From an uncultured Lachnospiraceae bacterium (GTDB taxonomy: Bacteria > Bacillota > Clostridia > Lachnospirales > Lachnospiraceae): 64,000 nt of DNA. The translations under genes were made by a program, and so were the position numbers. The notes beneath the pieces are model-generated. The model was not told the DNA's origin. It saw only the letters and a program-made list of their open reading frames with translations, and searched no databases. The stretch lies in NCBI GenBank assembly GCA_910578715.1, contig CAJTRL010000006.1, forward strand, positions 1 to 64,000, read 5' to 3'. The stretch's first letter is position 1. Every line of letters starts with the position of its first letter. Shown here piece by piece: positions 33,538-42,258 of the stretch.

Positions 33538-33713
33538 TTACAGGCCCAGGCGTCCGGACAGAGCATCATTCTCTGGCGGAGGCCCTGTAAAAATGTCGGC
33601 ACTTAGTGAAAAAGACGTTTTGTGTCTTTTGAACTTAGTACCGCTACATTTTTAGCGGAGCGGGAGCGCGCCTCCAAAGAGATGATGCTCTGGCCGGACG
33701 CCTGGGCCTGTAA
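33538..33713. repeat. Structured palindromic element, copy B (upstream of tRNA-Lys)
   Basis: Outer arms 33538-33557 and 33694-33713 are perfect 20-base inverted repeats. Next, 33559-33569 pairs with 33682-33692 (11 bp), GGAGG pairs with CCTCC, and 33588-33596 pairs with 33646-33654 (9 bp). A final AAAAGAC/GTCTTTT hairpin caps the structure. On the minus strand the apex is flanked by GTACTAAGT and TCACTAAGTGC, nearly identical to the element at 1204-1325, while all outer stems differ. It fills the gap between the tatD start and the tRNA-Lys promoter. Confidence 0.75.
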
Positions 33714-33753
33714 TCCATTCTTCATTTTTCTTAAAATTTTCTTAAAAAAACTC

Positions 33754-33782
33754 TTGCAAATCAAAAAACATTATACTATAAT
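33754..33782 (+). promoter_or_regulatory. Sigma-A promoter of tRNA-Lys
   Basis: TTGCAA (33754-33759) and TATAAT (33777-33782) have a 17-base spacer. The promoter ends 25 bases before the tRNA. Confidence 0.8.
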
Positions 33783-33807
33783 AACTCTTGCGTTGTAAAA
33801 CAGAAAT

Positions 33808-33880
33808 GCGCCTTTAGCTCAGTTGGTAGAGCACCTGACTCTTAATCAGGGTGTCCAGGGTTCGAGCCCCTGAAGGCGCA
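33808..33880 (+). tRNA. tRNA-Lys(CUU)
   Basis: The 73-nt sequence folds as a standard cloverleaf. The acceptor GCGCCTT pairs with AAGGCGC, the D arm contains AGCTCAGTTGGTAGAGC, the anticodon loop is CTCTTAA (anticodon CUU), and the T arm is CAGGG / CCCTG around TTCGAGC. The discriminator is A; CCA is not encoded. Confidence 0.97.
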
Positions 33881-33973
33881 CTTGAAAGTACCATTTTTGA
33901 GGACGTATGCGCTTTGGGGATGGTGCTTTTTTTCTTTTTGAAAATATTCAAAAGCGGAATTGGAGGATTTTTC

Positions 33974-34750
33974 ATGAAAATCACATGGTTTGGGACCGCT
34001 TCGCTGTTAATTGACTGTGAAGGGAGCCGGGTTTTAATCGACCCTTTTCTGCCGTTAAAAGGAGCTGAAAACCATCCGTCCCTTCTCGATTACCGGAAAG
34101 AAGACTCCATCCTGATTACGCACGGCCATATCGACCACCTCGGCAGTATTCCCAAAATTCTTGAGCACTCGGACGCGACCGTATACTGCAGTCCTGTTCC
34201 GGCCGCCACGCTGGAAAAGAAAAAAGCGGACAGTGACCAGATTGTCATTATCCGTCCCGGCGATAAATTATATTTTGGGCAAATCAGAGTTTCGATACTG
34301 CCCGGAAAGCATATCCGCTTCGATTCCGCGCTTGTCCGGCACACCCTCTGCAGTCCGCGTATTCTGCAATTTTTTCCAAACTTTCTTTCCCTTCTCTTCC
34401 ACAATCATACTTATGCGGAAGGAAACGAAACGCTTGTCTTTCTGTTGGAAGCGGATAAGAAAAAAATACTTGTTCTCGGCAGTCTGGCACTTCATGAAAC
34501 AGCAGATTATCCGAAACATGTGGACATGCTCATTCTCCCTTATCAGGGCGCTTCCGACCTCGTAACCGCCGCGCTCGCCGTTATTGCGCGCATCGAGCCG
34601 AAAACCGTTCTGCTGACTCATTTTGACGATGCCTTTCCGCCGATTTCCAGGCAAATCGACACCAGACCACTGAAAAAGGTTCTCAGCGAAAAATATCCAA
34701 ATCTTTCGGTTATAAAGCCGACTGCCGGAAAAGAGATAACGTTTTCCTAA
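33974..34750 (+). CDS. MBL-fold metallo-hydrolase (UlaG-like)
   Basis: This 258-residue metallo-beta-lactamase-fold protein has HGHIDH at residues 50-55 and begins MKITWFGTASLLI, a pattern typical of UlaG-like Zn-dependent hydrolases. The substrate is unknown. The start at 33974 follows GGAGGATTTTTC. The upstream part of the frame runs through the tRNA and is not coding. It is the only protein gene behind tRNA-Lys on the plus strand. Confidence 0.88.
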   Translation: MKITWFGTASLLIDCEGSRVLIDPFLPLKGAENHPSLLDYRKEDSILITHGHIDHLGSIPKILEHSDATVYCSPVPAATLEKKKADSDQIVIIRPGDKLYFGQIRVSILPGKHIRFDSALVRHTLCSPRILQFFPNFLSLLFHNHTYAEGNETLVFLLEADKKKILVLGSLALHETADYPKHVDMLILPYQGASDLVTAALAVIARIEPKTVLLTHFDDAFPPISRQIDTRPLKKVLSEKYPNLSVIKPTAGKEITFS

Positions 34751-34781
34751 AACGGGCCCGAATATTTTATACTAAAATCAT

Positions 34782-35636
34782 TCAGAACCGGAGGCCGGAC
34801 AATTCTACCGCCAGCCCCGCCATAACGCCAGTCACATACAGCAAAGCAATAATTGCGGCATTTTCTTTTCTCCTGTCATTGACCCGGAGCAGTACAAGAA
34901 TACCGACTCCGGCTCCCGAAAGCAGACCGGACATCATCGCGCCCGCCCCCAGAACGCCTTTCAGGTAGAGCTGTGTAATCACGACAGAAGCGGCACAGTT
35001 GGGAATCATTCCGACCGCACCCGCTATCAGTTCCCCGACAACCGGGCGGTTTAAAACCAAATCTGCCAGAAAATCCTCCCCGACAAAGCCGATTATCAAA
35101 TTCAATACGAAAGAAATCAGCAAAAGATATAGAAAAATCTCGGCGGTGTGGTGCAGCGCTGATTTTACGATACCATTCTCGCAATGACAGTGATGCTGCT
35201 CGCACATATGGCCAATTTGCAGTTCCTCCTCTTTTCCGCGGCGGCTTTTTGAAATCACAAAATCTATCAGAAGGCCCGCCGCCATTCCAATCATTATTTT
35301 AACGCCCAGTATTTTCAGAATCATTTCAAATCCGGCATTTTCGGAAATCAGAACGGGCAGCATTTCATCCGACGTAGACAGATAAATAGACAACAATGTG
35401 CCGAGCGTAATAATCCGGCCCGCATACAGATTAGATGCCGCCGCCGAAAATCCACACTGGGGAAACGCTCCCAGAACGCCACCGATAACCGGCCCCCACT
35501 TTCCCGACCGTTTAATCGTCCGTTGCATTCCGCTTCCGGTCTTATGTTCCAGATATTCCATTGCCAGATAGGTCAGAAATAAAAAGGGCAGTAATTTTAT
35601 GCCATCCGACAAGGTATCAAGTATAATATCACACAT
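34782..35636 (-). CDS. Putative 10TM heavy-metal exporter (ArsP_2-like)
   Basis: This 284-residue hydrophobic protein has about eight to ten membrane segments. It carries the paired motifs FPQCGFSAAASNLYAGRIITLGTLLSIYLSTSDE and MIPNCAASVVITQLYLKGVL, as in the putative manganese/arsenic exporter family. A histidine/cysteine-rich cytoplasmic loop (HMCEQHHCHCE) in the middle could bind metal. The exported ion is not known; the loop favours a soft or transition metal. No metal regulator is adjacent. Confidence 0.8.
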   Translation of the reverse strand: MCDIILDTLSDGIKLLPFLFLTYLAMEYLEHKTGSGMQRTIKRSGKWGPVIGGVLGAFPQCGFSAAASNLYAGRIITLGTLLSIYLSTSDEMLPVLISENAGFEMILKILGVKIMIGMAAGLLIDFVISKSRRGKEEELQIGHMCEQHHCHCENGIVKSALHHTAEIFLYLLLISFVLNLIIGFVGEDFLADLVLNRPVVGELIAGAVGMIPNCAASVVITQLYLKGVLGAGAMMSGLLSGAGVGILVLLRVNDRRKENAAIIALLYVTGVMAGLAVELSGLRF

Positions 35637-35651
35637 ATTCTTTCCGCTTTC

Positions 35652-36959
35652 TCAATTTGCTTTTACCAGCTTATAGAGCTCTTCGGCCGCCAGCCGGGTC
35701 TTCGCCACGATATCCCCACAGTTCTGCGGAAAACAGTAATACTGCCGCTTTGCGTCTCCGATACAAATCATATCGCCGATTTCATACCAGTAAAAATCAG
35801 AATACAAACTGTAAGAAGCCTGTGGCTCCTGTACATAGTCCAGCTTTCCATCGCACCCCGTCAGATGGAATCCATCGGCGGAGTGGACCAGCGTTCCTTC
35901 CCCTACCCGGTAAATACACTTTTCATTCACCATCATATAAATAACAACCGGGACTTCCAGCCGGTAAGTCCCCGACATGAGTTCTTCTCTGACGCATTCC
36001 CGTTCCCACAGATACCAGTCCGGAATATGCGTAAAGTCCGGCTCTGTCTGTTCGTTTTGCAATATTCCTTCCGCCTCTGTCCTTTCAGACTGCAAACTTT
36101 CTTCCGGTCCTTTCACCGGCTGCAGATACCCGTATTCCGTCAGCTCATACTCGTTCTTACAGCATTCGCAGCGAATCCTCGTTCCCTGTCCCCGCATTTT
36201 TCCTTCCGTTTTGCACCGTGGGCACTTATACAGCATTCTGTTCAGCCCGTCCGCCCGGAAAGGCTCGTCGATGCGAATCCTGTTATCCTGCTGCCAGCGG
36301 AAATAGTCAAAGCAAAACTTTTCCTGTAATAAACGGTTCAGTTCCTGTGTGGTTTTAACCGCAATCTCCTCTGGCGAAAGCAGATATTCCACTTCCGCAG
36401 ATACCCTGACTTTTCGGAGCTGCAGATTATTATAAAGCGGGTCTCTCGCAAAGGCTCCACTCGTGCGAATCATAACGACTGGAACTTTTAAGAGCTTTAA
36501 ACACTTCCCCAGACTGTCGGGAAGCGGCGTCTGTGTTCCGTCAAAGCTGTAACTCGCTTCCGGAAACATCAGCACAGAACTTTTCAATTCCCGCACCGCA
36601 TAAACCATATCCCGCACCAGCGTCACATCCGTCATAAATTTCCGGGCTGGAATACAGCCGATGCTTCTCATCAGCCATCTTTTTCCGATAAAACCATCCG
36701 ATGTGCAGACGATATGAAACGGTCTGGTAAATAAGAGTCTTGCCGCGATTTTTAAATCTATAAAGCTGGAATGATTCATCAGAACAAGACAGGGTTCTCC
36801 CCTGTCAAGTTTTTCGAGCCCGATTGTCCGATAGGTGAATCTGGTCGCCCATAAATCCCGGAGCGACAAAAATAACAGAATCATCCGAAAGAGCAGACGC
36901 TGTTTTGCGGGCTTCCGATGAACAGGCGCCGGAAGCGCAAGTACATCTTCGTATCTCAT
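35652..36959 (-). CDS. 1-acyl-sn-glycerol-3-phosphate acyltransferase with zinc ribbon
   Basis: The N-terminal 230 residues are a PlsC-type acyltransferase with NHSSFID (catalytic NHxxxxD, about 62-68) and FPEASYS, plus hydrophobic segments. A zinc-ribbon module follows (YKCPRC...CECC) and then a soluble domain of about 150 residues with no clear family. This makes the protein about twice the usual PlsC length. The start at 36959 is the first ATG that avoids overlap with the ABC gene upstream; a TTG at 36980 is an alternative. It should make phosphatidic acid at the membrane. Confidence 0.85.
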   Translation of the reverse strand: MRYEDVLALPAPVHRKPAKQRLLFRMILLFLSLRDLWATRFTYRTIGLEKLDRGEPCLVLMNHSSFIDLKIAARLLFTRPFHIVCTSDGFIGKRWLMRSIGCIPARKFMTDVTLVRDMVYAVRELKSSVLMFPEASYSFDGTQTPLPDSLGKCLKLLKVPVVMIRTSGAFARDPLYNNLQLRKVRVSAEVEYLLSPEEIAVKTTQELNRLLQEKFCFDYFRWQQDNRIRIDEPFRADGLNRMLYKCPRCKTEGKMRGQGTRIRCECCKNEYELTEYGYLQPVKGPEESLQSERTEAEGILQNEQTEPDFTHIPDWYLWERECVREELMSGTYRLEVPVVIYMMVNEKCIYRVGEGTLVHSADGFHLTGCDGKLDYVQEPQASYSLYSDFYWYEIGDMICIGDAKRQYYCFPQNCGDIVAKTRLAAEELYKLVKAN

Positions 36960-37098
36960 ACTGGCTGTTTTTATCTTCAAAGCAATAACCGTACCTTTCC
37001 TCTTACGGCGGCTGACCGTCCGCCGCAAGAGTTTCTTTTGTTCTTTCCAGTATACTATACAATCCGCTTTACCCGCAACCGGCATTTGTCCGGCCCGC

Positions 37099-38943
37099 TT
37101 ACGCCGTAACGTCCTCAAACTGGGAATTGTACAGCTCCGCATAAAAGCCTTTCTGTGCGAGCAGCTGCGCATGGGTTCCCTGTTCTATAATATCCCCGTC
37201 TTTCATGACCAGAATCAGGTCTGCATCTTTAATTGTTGACAGTCTGTGCGCGATGACAAAACTGGTTCTCCCTTTCATCAGATTATTCATCGCTTTCTGA
37301 ATCCGCTGCTCCGTTCTCGTATCGACGGAGCTCGTTGCCTCATCCAGTATCAATATCCGGTTATCCGCCAGTATCGCCCGCGCTATGGTAAGAAGCTGCT
37401 TCTGCCCCTGTGATACGTTGCTTGCGTCTTCGTTCAGCTCCATCTGATAGCCGCCGGGCAGTGTCTGTATGAATCGGTGCGCATGGGCCGCTTTGGCTGC
37501 TTCAATAACCTCTTCGTCGGTGGCATCCAGCCTTCCGTACCGGATATTCTCCATAATTGTCCCTTTAAACAGCCAGGTGTCCTGTAATACCATACCAAAA
37601 CTTTCGCGCAGCTCGCTGCGGTTAAACTCTCTGACGTCATGGCCATCCACTTTAATGCTTCCGCTATTGACATCATAAAAACGCATCAGCAGTTTCACCA
37701 TCGTTGTTTTGCCGGCCCCGGTAGGTCCGACGATTGCAACGGTCTGTCCCGGCGCCACTTCGCTGCTGAAATTATGGATGATAATCTTATCCGGCTGATA
37801 ACCGAACCGGACGTTCTCAAAGCTGACGCGTCCTTCCATCGCTTTCAGGTGGACCGGATTTTCAACGGTCTGGTCTTCTTCCTCTTCTTCCAGAAATTCA
37901 AACACCCTCTCTGCGGCTGCGGCGGTGGACTGTAACATATTAGATACCTGTGCGAGCTGCGTAATCGGCTGCGTAAAATTCTTCACATACTGGATAAAAG
38001 CCTGAATATCCCCGATTTCAATGACATTTTTAATCGTCAGAAGGCTTCCGCTGACGGCCACTGCAACATACCCGAGGTTGCCGATGAAATTCATAATCGG
38101 CTGCATCATGCCGGACAGGAACTGGGATTTCCAGGCAGACTGATAAAGAATTTCATTCGTTTCCCCAAATTCCCGCAAAACCTCTTCTTCCCGGTTAAAT
38201 GCCTTGACAATATTCTGGCCGCTGTACACTTCTTCCACCTGACCATTGATTTTGCCGAGGTAGCTTTGCTGTGCCACAAAATATTTCTGTGAAAACTTTA
38301 CCAGGATTCCAATCAGTCCGCCGGATATCGGCAGAATGACAAGCGCAATCAAAGTCATCAGCGGGCTGATGCTGAGCATCATAATCAGTACGCCGATAAG
38401 TGTACTGATGGAAGTGATTAAGGTTGTAACGCTCTGATTCAGACTCATGCCAAGCGTATCCACATCGTTCGTAATGCGGGAGAGCACCTCGCCCACCGTC
38501 CTTGATTCAAAATATTTCATTGGCATACGGTTTATTTTTTCTGAAATTTCCCGGCGGAAACGGAAGCACAGCCTTTGGGAAACTTCTGTCATAACCCATC
38601 CCTGAAATAACGATAAAAGGGCGCTGACAGCATACAGTCCAAGCAACAGCAAAAGAATTCTTCCAATTTTTTCAAAATCAATGCCCCCGGTGCGGTACAG
38701 CTTCGCCATCAGGCCGTTGAAAAGCTCCGTAATTGCCCGGCTTAAAACTTTCGGCCCAACAATATTGAATACGGTGCTGCCCACCGCAAATACGGCAACC
38801 GCTATCAGGCCAAACCTGAAAGCTCCGATATAACGGAACAGCTTTTTAATCGTTCCGCTAAAGTTCTTCGCCTTTTCTCCCGGCATCATACCGCCCGGTC
38901 CATGCCCGTGCGGACCGCGGTTTCTCTTTCCATGCTCACTCAT
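37099..38943 (-). CDS. ABC exporter half-transporter (consensus-site subunit)
   Basis: This 614-residue protein has a His/Gly-rich N-terminal tail, six membrane helices and a C-terminal nucleotide-binding domain. The domain has VGPTGAGKTTMVKLL, the signature VSQGQ and Walker B ILILDEATSSVD with the catalytic glutamate. It overlaps the preceding half-transporter gene by 8 bases, and the pair should form a heterodimeric multidrug/lipid-type exporter. The altered signature (Q for G) pairs with the degenerate site of its partner. Substrate unknown. Confidence 0.92.
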   Translation of the reverse strand: MSEHGKRNRGPHGHGPGGMMPGEKAKNFSGTIKKLFRYIGAFRFGLIAVAVFAVGSTVFNIVGPKVLSRAITELFNGLMAKLYRTGGIDFEKIGRILLLLLGLYAVSALLSLFQGWVMTEVSQRLCFRFRREISEKINRMPMKYFESRTVGEVLSRITNDVDTLGMSLNQSVTTLITSISTLIGVLIMMLSISPLMTLIALVILPISGGLIGILVKFSQKYFVAQQSYLGKINGQVEEVYSGQNIVKAFNREEEVLREFGETNEILYQSAWKSQFLSGMMQPIMNFIGNLGYVAVAVSGSLLTIKNVIEIGDIQAFIQYVKNFTQPITQLAQVSNMLQSTAAAAERVFEFLEEEEEDQTVENPVHLKAMEGRVSFENVRFGYQPDKIIIHNFSSEVAPGQTVAIVGPTGAGKTTMVKLLMRFYDVNSGSIKVDGHDVREFNRSELRESFGMVLQDTWLFKGTIMENIRYGRLDATDEEVIEAAKAAHAHRFIQTLPGGYQMELNEDASNVSQGQKQLLTIARAILADNRILILDEATSSVDTRTEQRIQKAMNNLMKGRTSFVIAHRLSTIKDADLILVMKDGDIIEQGTHAQLLAQKGFYAELYNSQFEDVTA

Positions 38944-40990
38944 TGCGCACGCCTCCCTTCAATTCCGATTCCGATAACTGGGATTTCGCAATTTCCTGAT
39001 ATGCCACGCAGCTTCGCAATAATTCCTCATGTTTTCCGATACCCGCAATCCGGCCCTCATCCAGCACAATAATCTGGTCTGCATGCAGAATCGTGCTGAT
39101 GCGCTGCGCCACAATGATAACCGTCGCATCGGATATTTTTTCATGCAGCGCTTTTCTCAGCACCGCATCCGTTTTATAATCCAGCGCGGAAAAACTGTCG
39201 TCGAACAGGAAAATTTCCGGCCGTCCCGCAATCGCTCTTGCGATGGAAAGACGCTGCTTCTGTCCGCCTGAAACATTCGTACCTCCCTGTGCGATAGGGC
39301 TTTCATAGGCTTCCTTTTTACCTTCTATAAATTCACGGGCTTGTGCGATTTCGGCCGCTTCTTTCATCATCTCATCGGAAACATTTTCTTCTCCGGCAAA
39401 TTTGATATTCGATGCGATTGTCCCGGAAAAAAGCACGCCCTTCTGCGGAACAAATCCCAGCAGGCTGCGCAGCTTTTTCTGTGACAATTCCCGGATATCG
39501 ATACCGTCTATCGTAATCCTTCCTTCCGTCACGTCATAAAAACGGGGAATCAGATGCAGCAGTGTAGATTTTCCGCATCCGGTGCTTCCGATAATTGCCG
39601 TCGTTTTTCCCGGCTCCGCAGTAAAGGAGATGTCCGAAAGCGCATCTTCCTCCGCTCCCGGATAACGGAAATTCACATTTTCAAAAGTAACCGTCCCTTT
39701 TCCGGCAAGCGCTTCATCCCGTACCTGTTCTTTATCCAGAACGGTCGGCTCCACGCGCAGAATTTCTTCAATACGCTCTGCCGCCACGCCCGCTCTCGGA
39801 AGCATAACGGAAATCATTGTCAGCATCAGAAACGACATGACAATCTGCATCGAATAAGTAATAAAAGCCATCATATCTCCAATCTGGAGATTTCCCCTGT
39901 CAATTCCGTTTGCTCCGAACCACACGATAGCGACCGAAATTCCATTCATAATCAGCATCATTGCCGGCATCATAAATGTCATAACCCGGTTGGTAAAAAT
40001 CTGCGTGGACATCAAATCTTTATTCGCCTTATCAAATCTTTTCTCTTCATATTTCTCACGACTGAACGCCCGGATAACCGGAATGCCTGTTAAGATTTCC
40101 CTCGACACCAGATTCATCCTGTCCACAAGCGTCTGCATCAGCTTAAATTTCGGCATGGCAATCTTCATCAGCGTTCCGACTAACGCCAGAATCAGGATAA
40201 CTGCCACGGCAATAATCCATCCCATTCCCGTTCTTGTATTCACAACTTTAATGATACCGCCGATGCCCAGTATCGGCGCATAGCAGACCATCCGGAGCAG
40301 CATGACCGCCACCATCTGTACCTGCTGAATATCATTGGTACTCCTCGTAATGAGAGACGCCGTAGAAAACCGGTCCATCTCCGCATGGGAAAAAGAAACA
40401 ACCTTCTGAAATACCCGGCCCCTGAGCCGCATACCGATTCCCGCAGAAACTCTGGCCGCCAGGAATCCGACCGCGATGGACGCCGCCATCATCAGAACGG
40501 TCATCAAAAGCATCTTTCCTCCCGTCGTCAGAAGATATCTGGTCTGAATCGCACTTAAATCCACGCCTGCCGCCTCGTATTCGGCCCGCACAAACATAAC
40601 TGCCATCTGGGATTCCATCGTATCACTCAGTTCTTCCACATTTTCTCCCTGATGATAAAGCGTCACGATGGCGCCCCGCATCGCCTCATCCAGCGCGGCT
40701 ATCGTCTCCGGCTCCTCTGTCCGCAGCTCATAATATCCTTCGTCATTCAACTGATAATTTTCGCGAATCAGCGTCTCTTCACCCGACAAAAGACAGATTC
40801 CCTCCAATGTCTCCGCACGCATGATTTCTGGCACGGCATTCTCGATACCGCCCTGTTCGATTCCCACATCCACAATATCCGACGTATAGGACGGCAGGGA
40901 CAAATCACAATAAGCCTGTAAAATCAGGAGAACTACGACCGCAGCAACCGACGCCTTAAATTCTCCAAGATACTTCATGATTTTGAACAT
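38936..40990 (-). CDS. ABC exporter half-transporter (degenerate-site subunit)
   Basis: This 684-residue membrane-fused ATPase has six helices and Walker A GSTGCGKSTLLHL, signature VSGGQ and Walker B IFLFDDSFSALD, in which aspartate replaces the catalytic glutamate. That is the hallmark of the degenerate-site subunit in heterodimeric exporters such as TM287/288. An insert of about 110 residues between helices 1 and 2 (around 40-150) is acidic and extracytoplasmic. AAGGAGGAG precedes the start. Confidence 0.92.
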   Translation of the reverse strand: MFKIMKYLGEFKASVAAVVVLLILQAYCDLSLPSYTSDIVDVGIEQGGIENAVPEIMRAETLEGICLLSGEETLIRENYQLNDEGYYELRTEEPETIAALDEAMRGAIVTLYHQGENVEELSDTMESQMAVMFVRAEYEAAGVDLSAIQTRYLLTTGGKMLLMTVLMMAASIAVGFLAARVSAGIGMRLRGRVFQKVVSFSHAEMDRFSTASLITRSTNDIQQVQMVAVMLLRMVCYAPILGIGGIIKVVNTRTGMGWIIAVAVILILALVGTLMKIAMPKFKLMQTLVDRMNLVSREILTGIPVIRAFSREKYEEKRFDKANKDLMSTQIFTNRVMTFMMPAMMLIMNGISVAIVWFGANGIDRGNLQIGDMMAFITYSMQIVMSFLMLTMISVMLPRAGVAAERIEEILRVEPTVLDKEQVRDEALAGKGTVTFENVNFRYPGAEEDALSDISFTAEPGKTTAIIGSTGCGKSTLLHLIPRFYDVTEGRITIDGIDIRELSQKKLRSLLGFVPQKGVLFSGTIASNIKFAGEENVSDEMMKEAAEIAQAREFIEGKKEAYESPIAQGGTNVSGGQKQRLSIARAIAGRPEIFLFDDSFSALDYKTDAVLRKALHEKISDATVIIVAQRISTILHADQIIVLDEGRIAGIGKHEELLRSCVAYQEIAKSQLSESELKGGVRNE

Positions 40991-41168
40991 ATGCCCACTC
41001 CTCCTTCTGACATTGTTTTATCTTACCTGTATTTTCCAGCGAAATCAATTAAATAAAATTAAAAATTTCAAAAAGATTTTATATTCTGGCCAAAAAATGA
41101 TTGATTCCGGGGCAATAATGTTATAACATAATAATATATACACTTTTTTACGACGGAGGGGAATTCTT

Positions 41169-41486
41169 ATGGAAGGACTGAAGAATATGATGGAAGATAA
41201 TGTGGAGCGTATGCTGAACAAACTCCTGCCTACGATGCCGCATATCTGTTCCTGTAATGACTGCAAACTGGACATGGCCACCTATGCACTGAATCGTCTG
41301 CATCCCAAATACGGACGGACTAACACCGGCGCCATTCTCCATCGTTTTGATACATCTTCCGCACAGGCCGAAGCCGAAATTCTGACGGTTGTCCTTTCCG
41401 CAATCGAACTTATCGGAAGCCATCCGCACCATCCGCCTCTGAATCAGAACGCGCCTGCAGACCAGGCTTCTTCTGAGCAGGCCTGA
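41169..41486 (+). CDS. ComFB family protein
   Basis: This 105-residue protein resembles the late competence ComFB family: an N-terminal helix, then CSCNDCKLDMATYALNRLHPKYGRTNTG. Two closely spaced cysteine pairs (C36, C38, C41) could bind zinc. Some ComFB-domain proteins are reported to bind cyclic dinucleotides. With two cyclic-di-GMP enzymes in the window a receptor role is plausible but unproven. GGAGGGGAATTCTT precedes the start. It is transcribed away from the ABC exporter pair. Confidence 0.82.
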   Translation: MEGLKNMMEDNVERMLNKLLPTMPHICSCNDCKLDMATYALNRLHPKYGRTNTGAILHRFDTSSAQAEAEILTVVLSAIELIGSHPHHPPLNQNAPADQASSEQA

Positions 41487-41533
41487 TTAAATCCGGCAGT
41501 GCCGATAATCATTACTTATACATAGAAGAATAT

Positions 41534-41563
41534 AAAAGCGCAGGGTTCACAGCCTGCGCTTTT
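41534..41563. terminator. Bidirectional terminator between comFB and carD-like genes
   Basis: AAAAGCGCAGG and CCTGCGCTTTT form an 11-bp stem with an 8-base loop between two convergent genes. The A/T arms provide a U-tail in both directions. Confidence 0.9.
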
Positions 41564-41576
41564 TACGATATTTGTC

Positions 41577-42083
41577 TTAATTTTTCTGATGAATCTGTTT
41601 ATAAATATAACTCTCTACCTTTTCCTTCGGAATCGACAACGCGACTGACATCTCGCTGTACAGCAGCTCTTCCGCTTTCTTTAAATAATGTTCGTCTGAG
41701 GAAAGCACTTTTTTCCCCTGTTTTACTCTGTCCTGTCTGCGAAGGTACAAAGTCTTAATAATCCGGACGAGACTCTGGCAGTCATAAGTCCTGATTGCTT
41801 CCTTGTACATCTGCTCTCTCGTTTTCTCTTCCTTAATCCAGACCGTTTCGATATCGGGAATCCTTCCGATTAACAGTTTCGCCGCTCTTTCATCAAGGAT
41901 TTTTCTCATGACAATCTTATCATTATCGACGGGTGTATAAATCGTGCTTCCTTTCTCAAAAACCGGTTCCAGAATATAATACTTCGTTTTCATATCCTTT
42001 TTATCAATCGGATTTCCGGTAATCGCCCTAACTCGGCACACTCCATGTCCCCCACACATAATCAGTTCGCCTGCTTCAAACAT
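41577..42083 (-). CDS. CarD/CdnL-family transcription regulator
   Basis: This 168-residue protein begins with a CarD/TRCF RNA-polymerase-interacting domain (FEAGELIMCGGHGVCRV...YYILEPVFEKGSTIYTPVDN) and continues with a helical DNA-binding region. CarD-family proteins bind the RNA polymerase beta subunit and stabilise open complexes, often at rRNA promoters. AGGAGGCGAGAAA precedes the start. A 15-bp dyad lies upstream (42157-42191), which could be its operator. Confidence 0.9.
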   Translation of the reverse strand: MFEAGELIMCGGHGVCRVRAITGNPIDKKDMKTKYYILEPVFEKGSTIYTPVDNDKIVMRKILDERAAKLLIGRIPDIETVWIKEEKTREQMYKEAIRTYDCQSLVRIIKTLYLRRQDRVKQGKKVLSSDEHYLKKAEELLYSEMSVALSIPKEKVESYIYKQIHQKN

Positions 42084-42156
42084 TTTCTCGCCTCCTAACG
42101 CCAGACAACAGGATTAACATTACCCTTCTCGTACACGATTTCCTACCCCATATCTT

Positions 42157-42191
42157 TATAGTAAACGACATAATCAATGTCATTTACTATA
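42157..42191. promoter_or_regulatory. Inverted repeat upstream of carD-like gene
   Basis: TATAGTAAACGACAT and ATGTCATTTACTATA are a 15-base inverted repeat with one mismatch around AATCA. The AT-rich dyad is placed about 75 bases before the carD-like start, where an operator or leader hairpin would lie. The bound factor is unknown. Confidence 0.5.
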
Positions 42192-42200
42192 GTTTAGCAT

Positions 42201-42230
42201 TTAAAAATCGAAAATGTAAGCGATTTTTAA
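42201..42230. terminator. Weak hairpin after ABC transporter gene
   Basis: TTAAAAATCG and CGATTTTTAA form a 10-bp AT-rich stem 29 bases after the ABC stop. T-runs flank it mainly on the plus strand, so its use as a minus-strand terminator is uncertain. Confidence 0.35.
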
Positions 42231-42258
42231 TTTTTTCAGCCCTTTTTTCAGCCTTTGT

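Noticed and set aside
33538..33713. Reading the palindrome as a simple terminator or CRISPR
   Set aside because: There is no T-run, the neighbouring genes diverge, and there are no spaced direct repeats.
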